Below are positions 9,893-19,912 of a DNA stretch of 64,000 nucleotides, piece after piece. Both the position numbers and the translations under genes were made by a program. Every line of letters begins with the position of its first letter. The stretch's first letter is position 1. The stretch is from Sva-07 sp963743825 (GTDB taxonomy: Bacteria > Actinomycetota > Acidimicrobiia > Acidimicrobiales > Ilumatobacteraceae), in NCBI GenBank assembly GCA_963743825.1, contig CAVURC010000007.1, forward strand, positions 14,274 through 78,273, given 5' to 3'. The notes beneath the pieces were generated by a model, which ran no database searches, was not told the origin of the DNA, and saw nothing but the letters and a program-made list of their open reading frames with translations.

Positions 9893-11196
9893 CGCGATGA
9901 CTGCCGACGCCATCGTGGTCGGTGCGGGACCGGCCGGTTCTGCGGCCGCAACGGTGCTCGCCCGCCAGGGCTACTCGGTGATCCTGCTCGAACGGGGCAG
10001 CTTCCCGGGATCGAAGAACATGTACGGCGGCGTCGTGTACCCACGCATCCTCGACCAGCTGCATCCCGAGTGGTGGCTCGAGGCACCGATCCAGCGCTGG
10101 GTCACCCGCCGATCGACGATGGTGCTCACCGAGACCCAGGCGCTCACCGTCGACTTCCGGTCGACCAACTGGGGGACGCCGCCGTACAACGGCGCCACGG
10201 CCTACCGACCCGACTGGGACCACTGGCTCGCCGGCAAGGCCGAGGCCGACGGCGCCCTGCTCGTGTGTTCCACCACGGCGACCGGCCTGCTGCGCGACGC
10301 ACAGCGGCCACGTGGTCGGCGTCACGACCGACCGCCCCGACGGCGACCTCCACGCCCGTGTGGTCATCGCCTGTGACGGCGTGAACAGCTTCCTCGCCAA
10401 GGAGGCCGGGCTCTACGGCGAGGTCGACGCGGCGAACTACACGGTCGGCGTCAAGGAGACGATCGCCCTGCCCAAGGATGTCATCGACGAGCGCTTCGGC
10501 GTTCGCGACCGCGACGGCGTCGACATCGAGATCCTCGGCGGCACCTCGGGCGTCAACGGCGGCGGGTTCATCTACACGAACCTCGACACGCTCGCGGTCG
10601 GTGTCGTGCTCAAGCTTCCCAAGCTCGGTGCGCAGAAGCTGCGGCCCGAGCAGATCATCGCCAACCTCAAGGCGCACCCGGCGATCGCGCCGCTCGTCGA
10701 GGGCGGCGAGATCAAGGAGTACTCGGCGCACGTGATCCCCGAGGCCGGTCTCTCGATGATGCCGAAGATGACCGGTGACGGGATGCTCGTGGCCGGCGAC
10801 GCGGCAGCGATGTGTCTCGCCGCGGGCATCTGGCTCGAAGGGGTCAACTTCGCGATGGCGAGCGGCATGTACGCAGGCGAAGCGGCCGCCGAGGCCCTCG
10901 CCGCGAACGACACGACCGCCGCCGGACTCGCCGGCTACGAACGCCGGCTGAACGACACGTTCGTGCTGCGCGATCACCGCAAGCTGCGGCGGGCGCCGTC
11001 GCTGGTGCTGTCGGATCGGGTCCAGCATCGGTACCCCGACATGATCGCCAATACGGTGGAGCGCATGTTCCGCGTCGACAACCCGACACCCAAGCCGGGG
11101 CTGCGACGCATTCTCAACGAGGAGCGCAAGCGCGCCGGCGTGAAGCTGCGCGATCTGGCCCGGGACGCCCTCGACGGAATGAGGACGTTCGGATGA
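9885..11196 (+). CDS. fixC: FixC-like flavoprotein:quinone oxidoreductase
   Basis: FAD-dependent oxidoreductase of the ETF-QO/FixC family, about 436 residues. It carries an N-terminal dinucleotide fold (VVGAGPAGSAAA at residues 11-22), a FAD-family GDAAAMC motif late in the protein, and the family's GIWLEGVNFAMASG. It takes electrons from FixAB and hands them, with FixX, to the membrane quinone. One extra base near 10305 shifts the frame. The stop overlaps the fixX start (ATGA). No transmembrane segment is seen; FixC proteins bind the membrane monotopically. Confidence 0.9.
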
Positions 11197-11519
11197 GCAC
11201 ACCGCCGGCGAACACGGGGTTGGGCGGCGAGCGCTGGCCCGAGCTGTCGTTCGAGGACCTGATCGGCTCGACGCGTTTCGACATCCACGAACGCGCCCAC
11301 ATCACCGTCGACGACACGATCTGCGCCGACTGCTCGACCCGCGAGTGCGTCGTCGCCTGCCCGGCCAACCTGTTCGTTCCCACGAGCGATGGCGGCATCC
11401 TGTTCAACTACGAGCAGTGTTTCGAGTGCGGCACCTGCTACCTGCTGTGCAACAAGGAAGGCGCCATCACGTGGACCTACCCCGAAGGCGGCCACGGGGT
11501 CGTCTTCAAGCGAACGTGA
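11193..11519 (+). CDS. fixX: FixX-like ferredoxin
   Basis: Small intact iron-sulfur protein (108 residues) with two cysteine groups, CADCSTRECVVAC and CFECGTCYLLC, and the family ending GGHGVVFKRT. FixX partners FixC and replaces the C-terminal ferredoxin domain of ETF-QO. It starts inside the fixC stop (ATGA), which fixes the start codon. It sits between fixC and fixA. Confidence 0.9.
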   Translation: MSTPPANTGLGGERWPELSFEDLIGSTRFDIHERAHITVDDTICADCSTRECVVACPANLFVPTSDGGILFNYEQCFECGTCYLLCNKEGAITWTYPEGGHGVVFKRT

Positions 11520-11544
11520 GCGCCCGGCGACCGGTGGCGATGCC

Positions 11545-12355
11545 GTGAGGATCACCGTCTGCTGGAAGTGGGTGTCGCTCGACCGCGAACACGACGTCGA
11601 CGAACGCTGGGCCGGGGTCTCCGCAGCCGACGAGGCCGCGCTCGAGGTGGCACTCTCGCTGCGTGACGTGGTCGCCGACTGCGACGTGCAGGTGATCTGT
11701 CTCGGACCGCCCGAGGCCGACGACGTGCTGCGCGACGCACTTGCCGCTGGTGCGAACTCCGCCACGCGGATCGACGCCTCGCCGGAACTCGACGGGCGCA
11801 CGGTCGCCGGCGGCGATCGCCGATCACCTCCACAGCGCCGACCTGGTGCTGTGCGGCGACTACTCGATCGACCGGGGCACGGGCTCGGTCCCGGCGTTTC
11901 TCGCCGCCGAACTCGGCGCGGCCCAGGCCCTCGGCCTGGTGGGGATCGACGTGGCGACGGCAACCACCATGCCACTGCGCGTCGTCCGCCGGCTCGACGG
12001 CGGCCGGCGCGAAGTACTCGACGTGTCGCTGCCGGCCGTGCTGTCGGTCGAGGGATCGGTGGCGAGGCTCCGACGGGCATCCCTCGCTGCATCGCTCGCA
12101 TCTCGTGGCACACCGATCACGGCTGCGGCCGGCCCCCACGGCCGGCCGGCCGAGGCCGAAGTGCACCCGTACCGGCCGCGGGCCAGAACGCTGCCGGCTC
12201 CGGCGGGTGACTCACTCTCGCGAGTCAGGGCGATCCTCGACGTCGGCGGCGACGACGGGCATGCCGAGACGATGACCCTCGACCCGCCGGCGGCCGCACG
12301 ACGCATCCTCGAACAGCTCGACGAGTGGGGCTACGACACCCCAGTTCCAGGCTGA
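11545..12355 (+). CDS. fixA: Electron transfer flavoprotein beta subunit (FixA/EtfB-like)
   Basis: EtfB/FixA subunit of about 270 residues. The N-terminus VRITVCWKWV, the middle block ADLVLCGDYSIDRGTGSVP and the late LPAVLSVEGS are the standard EtfB landmarks for nucleotide binding and the recognition loop. One extra base near 11813 shifts the frame. The GTG at 11545 is chosen because it begins the conserved beta strand. The gene order here is fixB-fixC-fixX-fixA. FixABCX complexes oxidise NADH and can bifurcate electrons to ferredoxin and quinone; whether this one bifurcates cannot be read from the sequence. Confidence 0.87.
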
Positions 12356-12362
12356 GCCGCCC

Positions 12363-13094
12363 ATGCGACTCGGTGATGCGACGTGGAACGAGATCGACCG
12401 GGCCACGACGGTCGGTCGGCGGTCCGACGACGGCACACTCGCACCGATCCTGCTCATCCCGGTCGGGTCGACCGAGCAGCACGGTCCCCACCTTCCGCTG
12501 GCGACCGACACGATGATCGCCGAGGAGATCGCCGGGCGGGCGGTTCACCGCACCGATGGCCTGATGATCGGCCCGACGATCTCGGTCAGTGCCTCGGGTG
12601 AGCACGCCGACTTCCCCGGCACGCTGTCGATCGGGACGGCGACCACGACGGCCCTCGTCGTCGAGTTGGTGCGCAGCGCCGACTGGGCTGCCGGCGTGGT
12701 GCTCGTGAACGGCCACGGCGGAAACCACCGAGCCATCACCGACGCGGTGGCGACGCTCACGTCCGAGGGCCGCACGGCGCTCGGGTGGTGGCCGTCGTGG
12801 CCGCGGCGGCTCGACGGTGGTCCCGCCGACCTCCACGCCGGGCGCATCGAGACCTCGATGATGCTGGCGATCGACCCGGGACTGGTCCGGCTCGAACTCG
12901 CCGTCGCCGGCGCCGACTCGTCGATCGACGAGCTGCGCACCCGCGGGGTTCGCGCCGTCAGTGCCAACGGTGTCCTCGGCGACCCCGATGGTGCATCAGG
13001 TCGTGAGGGTGAGAGGTTCATCACCGCGTTCGTCGACGATCTCATCCATCAGATCGAGCGGTGGCGCCCGATCGACGCAGTGCCCGAGACGTGA
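12363..13094 (+). CDS. mftE: Creatininase-family peptidase, mycofactocin MftE
   Basis: Intact 243-residue creatininase-family metalloenzyme. PVGSTEQHGPHLPLATD carries the first metal ligands (Glu, His, Asp), NGHGGNH the next His, and LHAGRIETSMML the late His/Glu ligands. In mycofactocin biosynthesis MftE cuts the modified MftA peptide to release the Val-Tyr derived core. The family is broad, but the directly coupled downstream gene is a clear MftF, which makes MftE the best call. It follows fixA by 7 nt and overlaps mftF by 4 nt (GTGA). Confidence 0.85.
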   Translation: MRLGDATWNEIDRATTVGRRSDDGTLAPILLIPVGSTEQHGPHLPLATDTMIAEEIAGRAVHRTDGLMIGPTISVSASGEHADFPGTLSIGTATTTALVVELVRSADWAAGVVLVNGHGGNHRAITDAVATLTSEGRTALGWWPSWPRRLDGGPADLHAGRIETSMMLAIDPGLVRLELAVAGADSSIDELRTRGVRAVSANGVLGDPDGASGREGERFITAFVDDLIHQIERWRPIDAVPET

Positions 13095-14352
13095 CCGAGG
13101 CCGTGCGGTATCGACTCGACAGCTCGTGGAACCGATACCCCGCCATGGTGCTCGCCGGCTCGCCGCTGCGCCTGTTCCGCACGACGCCGGCCGGATCGGC
13201 CGTACTCGATCGGCTTGCGGACGGTGACGACGTCGAGCCGTCCGTGCTCGTCGACCGGCTGCTCGATGCCGGTGCGATCCATCCCTGCCACACATCGAGG
13301 CCGCCAATCCACGGGGTGACGGTCCACGACGGTGACGGTCGTGACGCCTCAGTTGCGCACTGATGCCACGAGCCGGATCCACGACGACGGCCGCATCACG
13401 ATCGACGACGGATCGACACCGCCGCTCGCCGGCGCCACCCACCGCCTCCCCGTCAGACGTGGGCCCGCGGCCGCTCGGAACGCAGCGCGGCCGTTCGTCG
13501 ACACCGAACTCGTGGCGTTCCTCGACGCCGACGTCGAGGCCCCCGACGGCTGGCTCGAACCGCTCCTCGCCCACTTCGACGACCCGAAGGTCGGCCTGGT
13601 CGCCCCCCGAGTCACCGGCGAGACCGGATCGCCGCTCGACCTCGGCGACGAGCCCGCCCGCATCCGCTCCGGCACACGGGTGAGCTACGTGCCCGGCGCC
13701 GCACTCGTCGTGCGGGTCGCCGCGTTCGACGCCGTCGGCGGGTTCGATCCCACGCTGCGGTTCGGAGAGGACGTCGACTTCGTGTGGCGTCTCGACGAGG
13801 CGGGCTGGCGATGTCGATACGAACCCGCCGGAGCGGTCTGGCACGAACCCCGAGCCACGCTCGCCGAGCGCCTGCGACAGCACGCCGGCTACGGCACGTC
13901 GGCAGCTCCTCTGGCCCTGCGACATCCGGGCGCTCTCTCACCGGTGCGGTTCAACGGATGGACGGCATTCGTGTGGGCGGCGATCGTCGGCGGCCATCCC
14001 GTGATCGGTGGTGCCGCGGCCGTCGGGAGTTCGCTCGCGCTCGGCCGCAAGCTGCCCGACCTGCCGACGCGCGGCGTCGTTCGGGCTCGCCATGCGCGGG
14101 CACCTGCTGGCCGCACGACAGATCGCCGATGCGGTGCGTCGGACCTGGTGGCCGATCGTGTTGCTCGGCTCGCTCGTCTCGCGACGGATGCGGTGGATCG
14201 CACTCGCATCGGTCGTGGCCGACGTGCGAGCAACACCGACCGATGTCGCCTACGGATGGGGCGTGTGGCGTGGCATGGTGCGCCACCGCACGTGCGGCCC
14301 GATCGTCCCTCGCCTCAGCGCATGGCCGGGGCGCCGGCCTCAGTCGCAGTGA
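13091..14352 (+). CDS. mftF: Mycofactocin glycosyltransferase MftF
   Basis: A short N-terminal MftF-type domain (SPLRLFRTTPAGSAVLDRL, then LLDAGAIHP) is followed by a GT2 glycosyltransferase: DDGSTPP, RRGPAAARNAA, AFLDADVEAPDGWLEPLL, GEDVDFVWRLDEAGWR and YGTSAAPLALRHPG. MftF adds beta-1,4-linked glucose units to mycofactocin. The frame changes near 13325 and near 14080. The stretch between the first GT strand and DDGS is about 13 residues shorter than I expect, so a further error there is possible. The C-terminus overlaps the convergent DUF4395 gene by 38 nt. mftA-D and mftR are not in the window. Confidence 0.87.
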
Positions 14353-14896
14353 CCGGGGCACCAGCGGCGCCACCACTCACGCCGTCGACTTCCTGACGGG
14401 CTTCGACGAGCGCCTGACGGAGCCGTGCGCTGATGTCGTTGCAGTCGGCGCATCCCCAGATGGCGCTGTAGGCAATGCAGCCGAGGCAGATCGCGAAGGC
14501 CGCTTCGAGTGTCGCGGCCACCGCGAGCATGGCGATCAGCCCCCAACTCACCGCCGGTGCGTCGAGTAGCCAGGCAACCGAGGCCAGCGCGGTGAAGCCG
14601 AGGCCGATGGCCTGGGCGAAACGCTTCGGCGGGCCGGGAACCTGGCGGGAGTGGAACCCTGCGCCGCGACGAGCCTCGACACGAGGTGTGGCGACTCGAG
14701 TGGCGAACTGGCCGAGCGGCGACAGCGTCGGCCCGGTGGCCACCCGGGCGAGGAAGCCGTAGGTGAGCGGTATCAGCAACCACCCCTCACGCAGGACGAG
14801 GAACGCAAGCGCCATCATCACGACGCCGGCCGCCACGATGCGAGCGGAGGTCTCGTTGACGGGGTCGGGGAACTGGAACAACCGGCTCGGATTCAC
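14315..14896 (-). CDS. DUF4395 membrane protein
   Basis: Intact membrane protein of 193 residues with two hydrophobic pairs and the DUF4395 pattern: VNPSRLFQFPDPVNETSAR at the N-terminus, then a late CLGCIAYS with a second cysteine pair CADC. Proteins of this domain are often encoded with thioredoxin-like or rhodanese genes, which suggests thiol chemistry, but the function is unknown. GTG 14896 is chosen because TACTCT ends 7 nt before it; a longer frame upstream lacks support. It converges on mftF. Confidence 0.8.
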   Translation of the reverse strand: MNPSRLFQFPDPVNETSARIVAAGVVMMALAFLVLREGWLLIPLTYGFLARVATGPTLSPLGQFATRVATPRVEARRGAGFHSRQVPGPPKRFAQAIGLGFTALASVAWLLDAPAVSWGLIAMLAVAATLEAAFAICLGCIAYSAIWGCADCNDISARLRQALVEARQEVDGVSGGAAGAPVTATEAGAPAMR

Positions 14897-15006
14897 GCCC
14901 CGAAGAGTATCGCCGACAAATCCGATCAACACAGTCGGGATTCGCTCGACCCGGGCCGACCACACAAATCTCGGGAGGACGTCGAAGCGCCACTACCGTC
15001 GTAGCG

Positions 15007-15936
15007 GTGACGATCAGGCTGACCATTCGCACCGCGCTGTGGCGCAGTCACGTGGCGAGCGTCGCCAACCGCGTCGATGGGCTCGTTCCCGTCGTGAAGG
15101 GCAATGGCTACGGGTTCGGCCGCCTCGAACTCGCCCGGCTCGCGTCGGAGTTCACCGACACGGTCGCCGTCGGCACCGTCCACGAACTCGACGGTCTGCC
15201 CGGTGACCTCAACGCCATCGTGCTCACCCCCACCCTCACTCCGCCTGTCACCCGCGCCGCGTCGACGTCACCCGTGCTCACCGTCGGCAACCGAGCCCAC
15301 GTCGAGGCACTCGCGGGCTGGCCAGGGCGAGTGCTCGTCAAGATCGCGTCGTCGATGCACCGGTACGGTCGCGGCATCGACCTCCTCGACGACGCTCGAC
15401 GTGCCGGGCTCGACGTGGTCGGTGTCAGCATCCACCCGCCGCTCGCCGGAACCGCCGCCGACCACCGCCGCGAGATCGTCGACCTGCTCGACGGCCTCGA
15501 CCCCGCCGTCGCGGTGTGGGTGAGCCACCTCGATCCGGACACGTACGCAACGCTGCCCGACACCCACACCTATCGCCTGCGGCTCGGCACCGGTCTGTGG
15601 CACGGCGACAAGTCGTTCCTCCATCTCGACGCCGACGTGCTCGACGTGCGGTCGATCACGTCGGGCGACACCGCGGGGTATCACCAGCGGCCCGTGCGCA
15701 GCGACGGCCACCTCGTGATGATCGGAGCCGGAACTGCCAACGGCGTGACGCCGCTCGCTGACGGCCGCAGCCCGTTCCACTTCGAACGCCGGCGCCTCGA
15801 CCTGCACGAGCCGCCGCACATGCACACCTCGATGGCGTTCATCCCGCTCGGCGACCCCGTACCCGCCATCGGCGACCGGATCGATCTGCAACGGCCGCTC
15901 ACGACGACGCTCGTCGACGAGTACGTCTGGCAGTGA
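15007..15936 (+). CDS. Alanine racemase-like PLP protein
   Basis: Intact 309-residue protein of the alanine racemase fold (type III PLP enzymes). The PLP lysine is in VPVVKGNGYGFG near residue 35, and a C-terminal beta domain contains HMHTSMAFIPLGDPVP. At 309 residues it is shorter than the usual 360-380, so it may be a paralogue acting on another amino acid rather than the peptidoglycan enzyme. GTG start 7 nt after TACCGT. It overlaps the next gene (GTGA), so the two form an operon. Confidence 0.75.
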   Translation: MTIRLTIRTALWRSHVASVANRVDGLVPVVKGNGYGFGRLELARLASEFTDTVAVGTVHELDGLPGDLNAIVLTPTLTPPVTRAASTSPVLTVGNRAHVEALAGWPGRVLVKIASSMHRYGRGIDLLDDARRAGLDVVGVSIHPPLAGTAADHRREIVDLLDGLDPAVAVWVSHLDPDTYATLPDTHTYRLRLGTGLWHGDKSFLHLDADVLDVRSITSGDTAGYHQRPVRSDGHLVMIGAGTANGVTPLADGRSPFHFERRRLDLHEPPHMHTSMAFIPLGDPVPAIGDRIDLQRPLTTTLVDEYVWQ

Positions 15937-17070
15937 CCGCGACGGCGACGACGCCTGCCGACACCCGTGCGGCCGAGCGGCTGCCCGGACCGGATGTCGT
16001 GAGAGCCGTCGCCCTGATCGGCGTGGTCGTCATGAACTATCACGGCTACCTCATCCTCCGCGCCGACGGGGCGCCGGGCACCGGTTGGATGGAGGATCTG
16101 TTCGACCCGTGGAACGGACCGCTGTCGACGCGGTTCGCCGCCACGTTCGTGCTCGTGGCCGGTGTCGGCGTGACGCTGATGACCGCGCGGTGTGTCGACG
16201 CCCGCCGGTCGGCCGCCGACGCCGACGACATCGCCGTCGGGAATGACCGGGTTCGGACGATGCGCGTTCGGCTGGTGCGCCGCGGACTGCTGCTGTACGT
16301 CACCGGGCTGCTGCTCGAGGAGATCTGGCCCGGCACGATCATCGCCGTACTACGGCGCAATGTTCGTCCTCGCCGCAGCCATGTTCACCTGGCGGAGCCG
16401 ATGGCTGATCGTGGTCGGCGCAACCGCGGCGATCGCCGGGTCGCTCGTCCGCCTCTGGCAGTGACGAGCAGGCCCGCGATGGCATCAGCACGACGTGGCT
16501 GAGCGATCCCGACGACGGTTCGCTCCGCGACCACGTCGTTCGGCATCTTCGTCAACGGCACCCACCCACTCCTGCCGTGGTTCGCGTTCCTCTGCGCCGG
16601 GATGGTGCTCGGTCGGCTGCTGCGAACGACGTGGTGGCGATCCGCCGCCCTCGGTGCCGGCCTCGCGCTCGTCGGGGTCGGCTGGGTGGTGTCGTCGCAC
16701 GCCGCGACGGCATTCGAGGACGTCGCCTTCTCGATCAACCCCTTCGATCGCGGCGTCGTCTACACGGCGAGCGCGCTCGGCACCGCGCTCGTCGCCTACG
16801 CCTGCGTCGACTGGCTCGCCACTCGATACCCGGTCGGCAACCGACCCGCTGCGCCGAGCCGGACAGATGACCCTGTCGCTCTACATCGCGCACGTACTCG
16901 TCTTCAATCTGGTCGTCGACTGGCTCGGGTGGATCGAACCAGCGGGCGTCGAGGTGGCGTTGGGGTTCGCCCTGGGGTTCTGGATCATCGGGATCGCCGC
17001 TGCGGTGGTGTGGCAACGTCGCGTCGGAGTGGGACCCGCCGAACGGATCTATCGAACCATCGGAGGCTGA
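15933..17070 (+). CDS. DUF418/acyltransferase-like polytopic membrane protein
   Basis: About 375 residues after repair, with 8-10 hydrophobic segments. The N-terminal LPGPDVVRAVALIGVVVMN resembles the opening of DUF418 and heparan-alpha-glucosaminide acetyltransferase-like proteins. The end, AGQMTLSLYIAHVLVFNL followed by VGPAERIYRTIGG, is the typical DUF418 finish. The frame changes near 16350, 16455, 16535 and 16845. Its start overlaps the racemase-like gene. A role in modifying cell-envelope sugars or amino acids is plausible, but this is inference. Confidence 0.65.
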
Positions 17071-17073
17071 GCG

Positions 17074-18027
17074 TCACCGCTCGGCGTGCGGCGAGCGGGC
17101 GGCGCGCCGCAGGCCTCGCCAACCAACGGCACCGGCGCCGATGAGCGGCCCCTGTTCGCCGAGGCGGGTCGGTGTGATCCGCGCCCCACGGCTGTACGAG
17201 ATCCGGGCCCCGTCGTCGAGAGCCACCTGGGCCGCGTGGAAGAACGTCGAGCCGAACCCGAGGGCGACGCTGCCACCCACCACCACGAGCGAGAGATCGA
17301 ATGCGTTGCACATCAACGCCGCCGCTCGGCCGACGACGTCGCCGGCGCGTTGCATGATCTGGAACGACGGTTCGGTCGCCGGACGGCCGGTGATCGCATC
17401 GATCGCCGCACCCGAGGCCTCGGCGTCGAGACACCCCTGGGTGCCGCAGTGGCACCGGCGTCCGCCCGGCTCGACGATGACGTGTCCGATCTGGCCGGCC
17501 TGACCCGACTCGCCGTCGAGGAGGTCGCCGTCGAGCACGACGGCGCCGGAGATGCTTCCCGACACGGTCACCGCGAGGAAGTTCGGATGACCCTGGGCGG
17601 CACCGAGCCAGCCCTCGGCGAGCGCCAGCGCCTTGGCGTCGAGGTCGCCGTGCACGGTGAGTCCCGTCAGCTCCTCCAGCCGACTTCGCAGCGGGAAGTC
17701 ACGCCACGACGGGACGCTGATCGGCGTCACCAGGTCGAGACGCCGGGTGACCAGGCCGCCGCTGCTCACGCCGACACCGACGATTCGTGCATGGTGCCGA
17801 TTGGGCACCTGCGCAACGAGATCCGTCACGACGCCGGCGAGGGCGGTGTAGTTCGACTCCGGCCCGACGTCGAGTTCGATCGGCGCCGATCGCCGGTCGA
17901 TGAGGACACCCCTGGCCGTCACCAGGCCCGACTGGAAACTGTGTGCACCGACGTCGACGGCGAGGATCACGTCGGTCGGGCGCTGCGGATCGGCGGCGAG
18001 CAGGTCGCGCGGTGTGACATCGGACAT
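17074..18027 (-). CDS. ROK-family sugar kinase
   Basis: Intact 317-residue ROK protein. The N-terminal phosphate-binding region is ILAVDVGAHSFQSGLV, the catalytic region holds GDLDAKALALAEG (replacing the usual ND in the motif), QIGHVIVEPGGRRC follows, and the ROK zinc motif is CHCGTQGCLD. It probably phosphorylates glucose or an N-acyl hexosamine. No N-terminal helix-turn-helix is present, so it is a kinase rather than a repressor. The ATG lies 10 nt after TACGGT. It converges with the DUF418-like gene only 3 nt away. Confidence 0.82.
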   Translation of the reverse strand: MSDVTPRDLLAADPQRPTDVILAVDVGAHSFQSGLVTARGVLIDRRSAPIELDVGPESNYTALAGVVTDLVAQVPNRHHARIVGVGVSSGGLVTRRLDLVTPISVPSWRDFPLRSRLEELTGLTVHGDLDAKALALAEGWLGAAQGHPNFLAVTVSGSISGAVVLDGDLLDGESGQAGQIGHVIVEPGGRRCHCGTQGCLDAEASGAAIDAITGRPATEPSFQIMQRAGDVVGRAAALMCNAFDLSLVVVGGSVALGFGSTFFHAAQVALDDGARISYSRGARITPTRLGEQGPLIGAGAVGWRGLRRAARSPHAER

Positions 18028-18199
18028 GACGAGGCGAACCGTAGCTGGATGCCGACCCGCGGATCGGACGGCTACGGTCTGGTCGCGCGGCGAGAATTCG
18101 AGTTGACTCAGCCGCTCGTCGGGCCGATACAGACCATGACGATCTGCTCGATCACCCAACGAATGTCGTCTCCGCCATGAACCCGAACGCACCGACTCG

Positions 18200-19908
18200 A
18201 TGAAGACCACGACGGCTCTGCGTTCGCGTCGACGGTGCATACCCGTCGCCGCTGCCATCACGGCGATGACGATCGTGTCGATCTCGGCGCCGGCACAGGC
18301 CGTCGACGAACCGACCGAGACCCCGACCACTTCAACCGCCACGACCACGCCCGACACCACCACACCCGTTCCCACGACGAGCGACCCGATTCCGACGTTG
18401 CCCGACCCGCCGACAACCACCGACACCGGCCGACACCACGACCGTTGCGCCGGAGATCACCGCGCCGGCCACGACGGTGCCCGAACCTGCGCCGCGCAAC
18501 GTGCAGGTGCTCCCGGCGCAGATCGCCAACATCCTGGCGACGATTCGCTACGTCGAATCTCGGGGCAACTACAGCGCCCCACCCAACAAGGGCAACGCGT
18601 CGGGTGCGTACCAGTTCATCGCCTCGACCTGGAACGGCTACGGCGGCTACCCGGACGCCTTCCTCGCGCCACCGGAGATCCAGGACGAACGTGCGGCACT
18701 CGACGTCAACCGCTTCCTGGCCCAGTGGAACAACGACGTCTCGATGATTCCGGTCATGTGGTACTACCCACGAGCATCGCGTGAGGTTGCGCTGATGGAC
18801 ATCGTTCCGGTGCCCTCGGCCGGCAATGTGCTCACGGTCCGCGAGTACCAGCAGCGCTGGTTGGGAGTCTGGGCGTTCCTGTCCGGCCAGCCGATTCCTC
18901 GACAGCTGACGCTCGGAGAAGCCCTCGCGCGCCTCGGCCTCCCGCCCGAACTCCCAGCGGAACAGGCGATCGATCCGGCCGCTCCGGCGATCGAACGCAA
19001 GGCCACGATCGCGTTCCCGGTGATCGGTCCGACCCGACTCGCGGCACCGGACTGCGGCGACGCCCAGGACGTCGCACAGAACGCCGGGGCGGGTGCCGGC
19101 GCGACACCTCTAGGAGATCGAAGCGGCCGGCCTGTGCGCCGAAGCGGCGCCCGGCATCGTGTTCGGCGTGAAACTGCAACCGGTGCTCTCGGTGACCAAC
19201 GGCGTGGTGACCGAGGTCGCCGACGAGCCGGGCGGCACCATCTCGGTCACCGTCACCGACGACACGGGTCGCAGTTACCGACTCGCCGGGTTCAACAACG
19301 ACAACCCGGGGACCAACGACGGGGCCGCGCCACCCCACCTGCGACTGTCGGCGCTGGCGAAGATCGGCACGAGTGTCCGAGCCGGCCAGGTTCTCGGTTT
19401 CATGGGCGACTCCAGCCCCCTCCCACTCGGCATTCGCGCCGACGTGCCGACCGATGCGACGGTCGAGATCGCAACCGACTCGGTGGCCCCGCACATCCGA
19501 CTCACGATCGAGGATCTCGACGGGACGCCGGTCGACGCATACGGGCCCGTGATCGACTCGCTGTTCCGTCAGGCCTGCTCGGCCGGTATCGGCCCGTGGT
19601 CGGGCCCTCCCACGGGAGAGCTCCACGACCCGGTCACGACCGAGACCACCGACGACAACCGTGACATCGACTCCGAATGGGTCATCACCTCCACGGGCCA
19701 GGTCACCGCGACCGGATGGGCGGCGATGATCTATCCGAACGAGGGTTGTGGCTGGGCACCCGAGTCGCCGTACGGACCCGGCGCCGGCGGGTCGCCCCAG
19801 GTGCCCGCTTCCTGGGCTGCACCGCTCGATCTGGCCACGCCGATCTGGATCGAACTCGCGCAGCGACTCGACGACGATCGCCCGTCGGCTCCGTTGCTCC
19901 GGCCGTGA
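18200..19908 (+). CDS. Secreted transglycosylase-like protein with degenerate LytM domain
   Basis: A signal peptide of about 34 residues (ending SAPAQA) is followed by a Thr/Pro-rich linker and an SLT-like domain with catalytic-type Glu in IRYVESRGNY and GAYQFIASTWNGYGG. The rest resembles an M23/LytM fold (SVTNGVVTEV, VRAGQVLGFMG), but the usual HxH at the end is PHIRLTIEDLDG, so one metal ligand is missing and that domain is probably not a peptidase. The frame changes near 18435 and 19110. It likely acts on peptidoglycan outside the membrane. The 170-bp upstream gap shows no riboswitch or clear promoter. Confidence 0.75.
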
Positions 19909-19912
19909 CTCG

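Noticed and set aside
18028..18199. c-di-AMP riboswitch upstream of the secreted transglycosylase
   Set aside because: Such riboswitches precede some cell-wall hydrolase genes in actinobacteria, but I cannot find the conserved motifs in this 170-bp gap.
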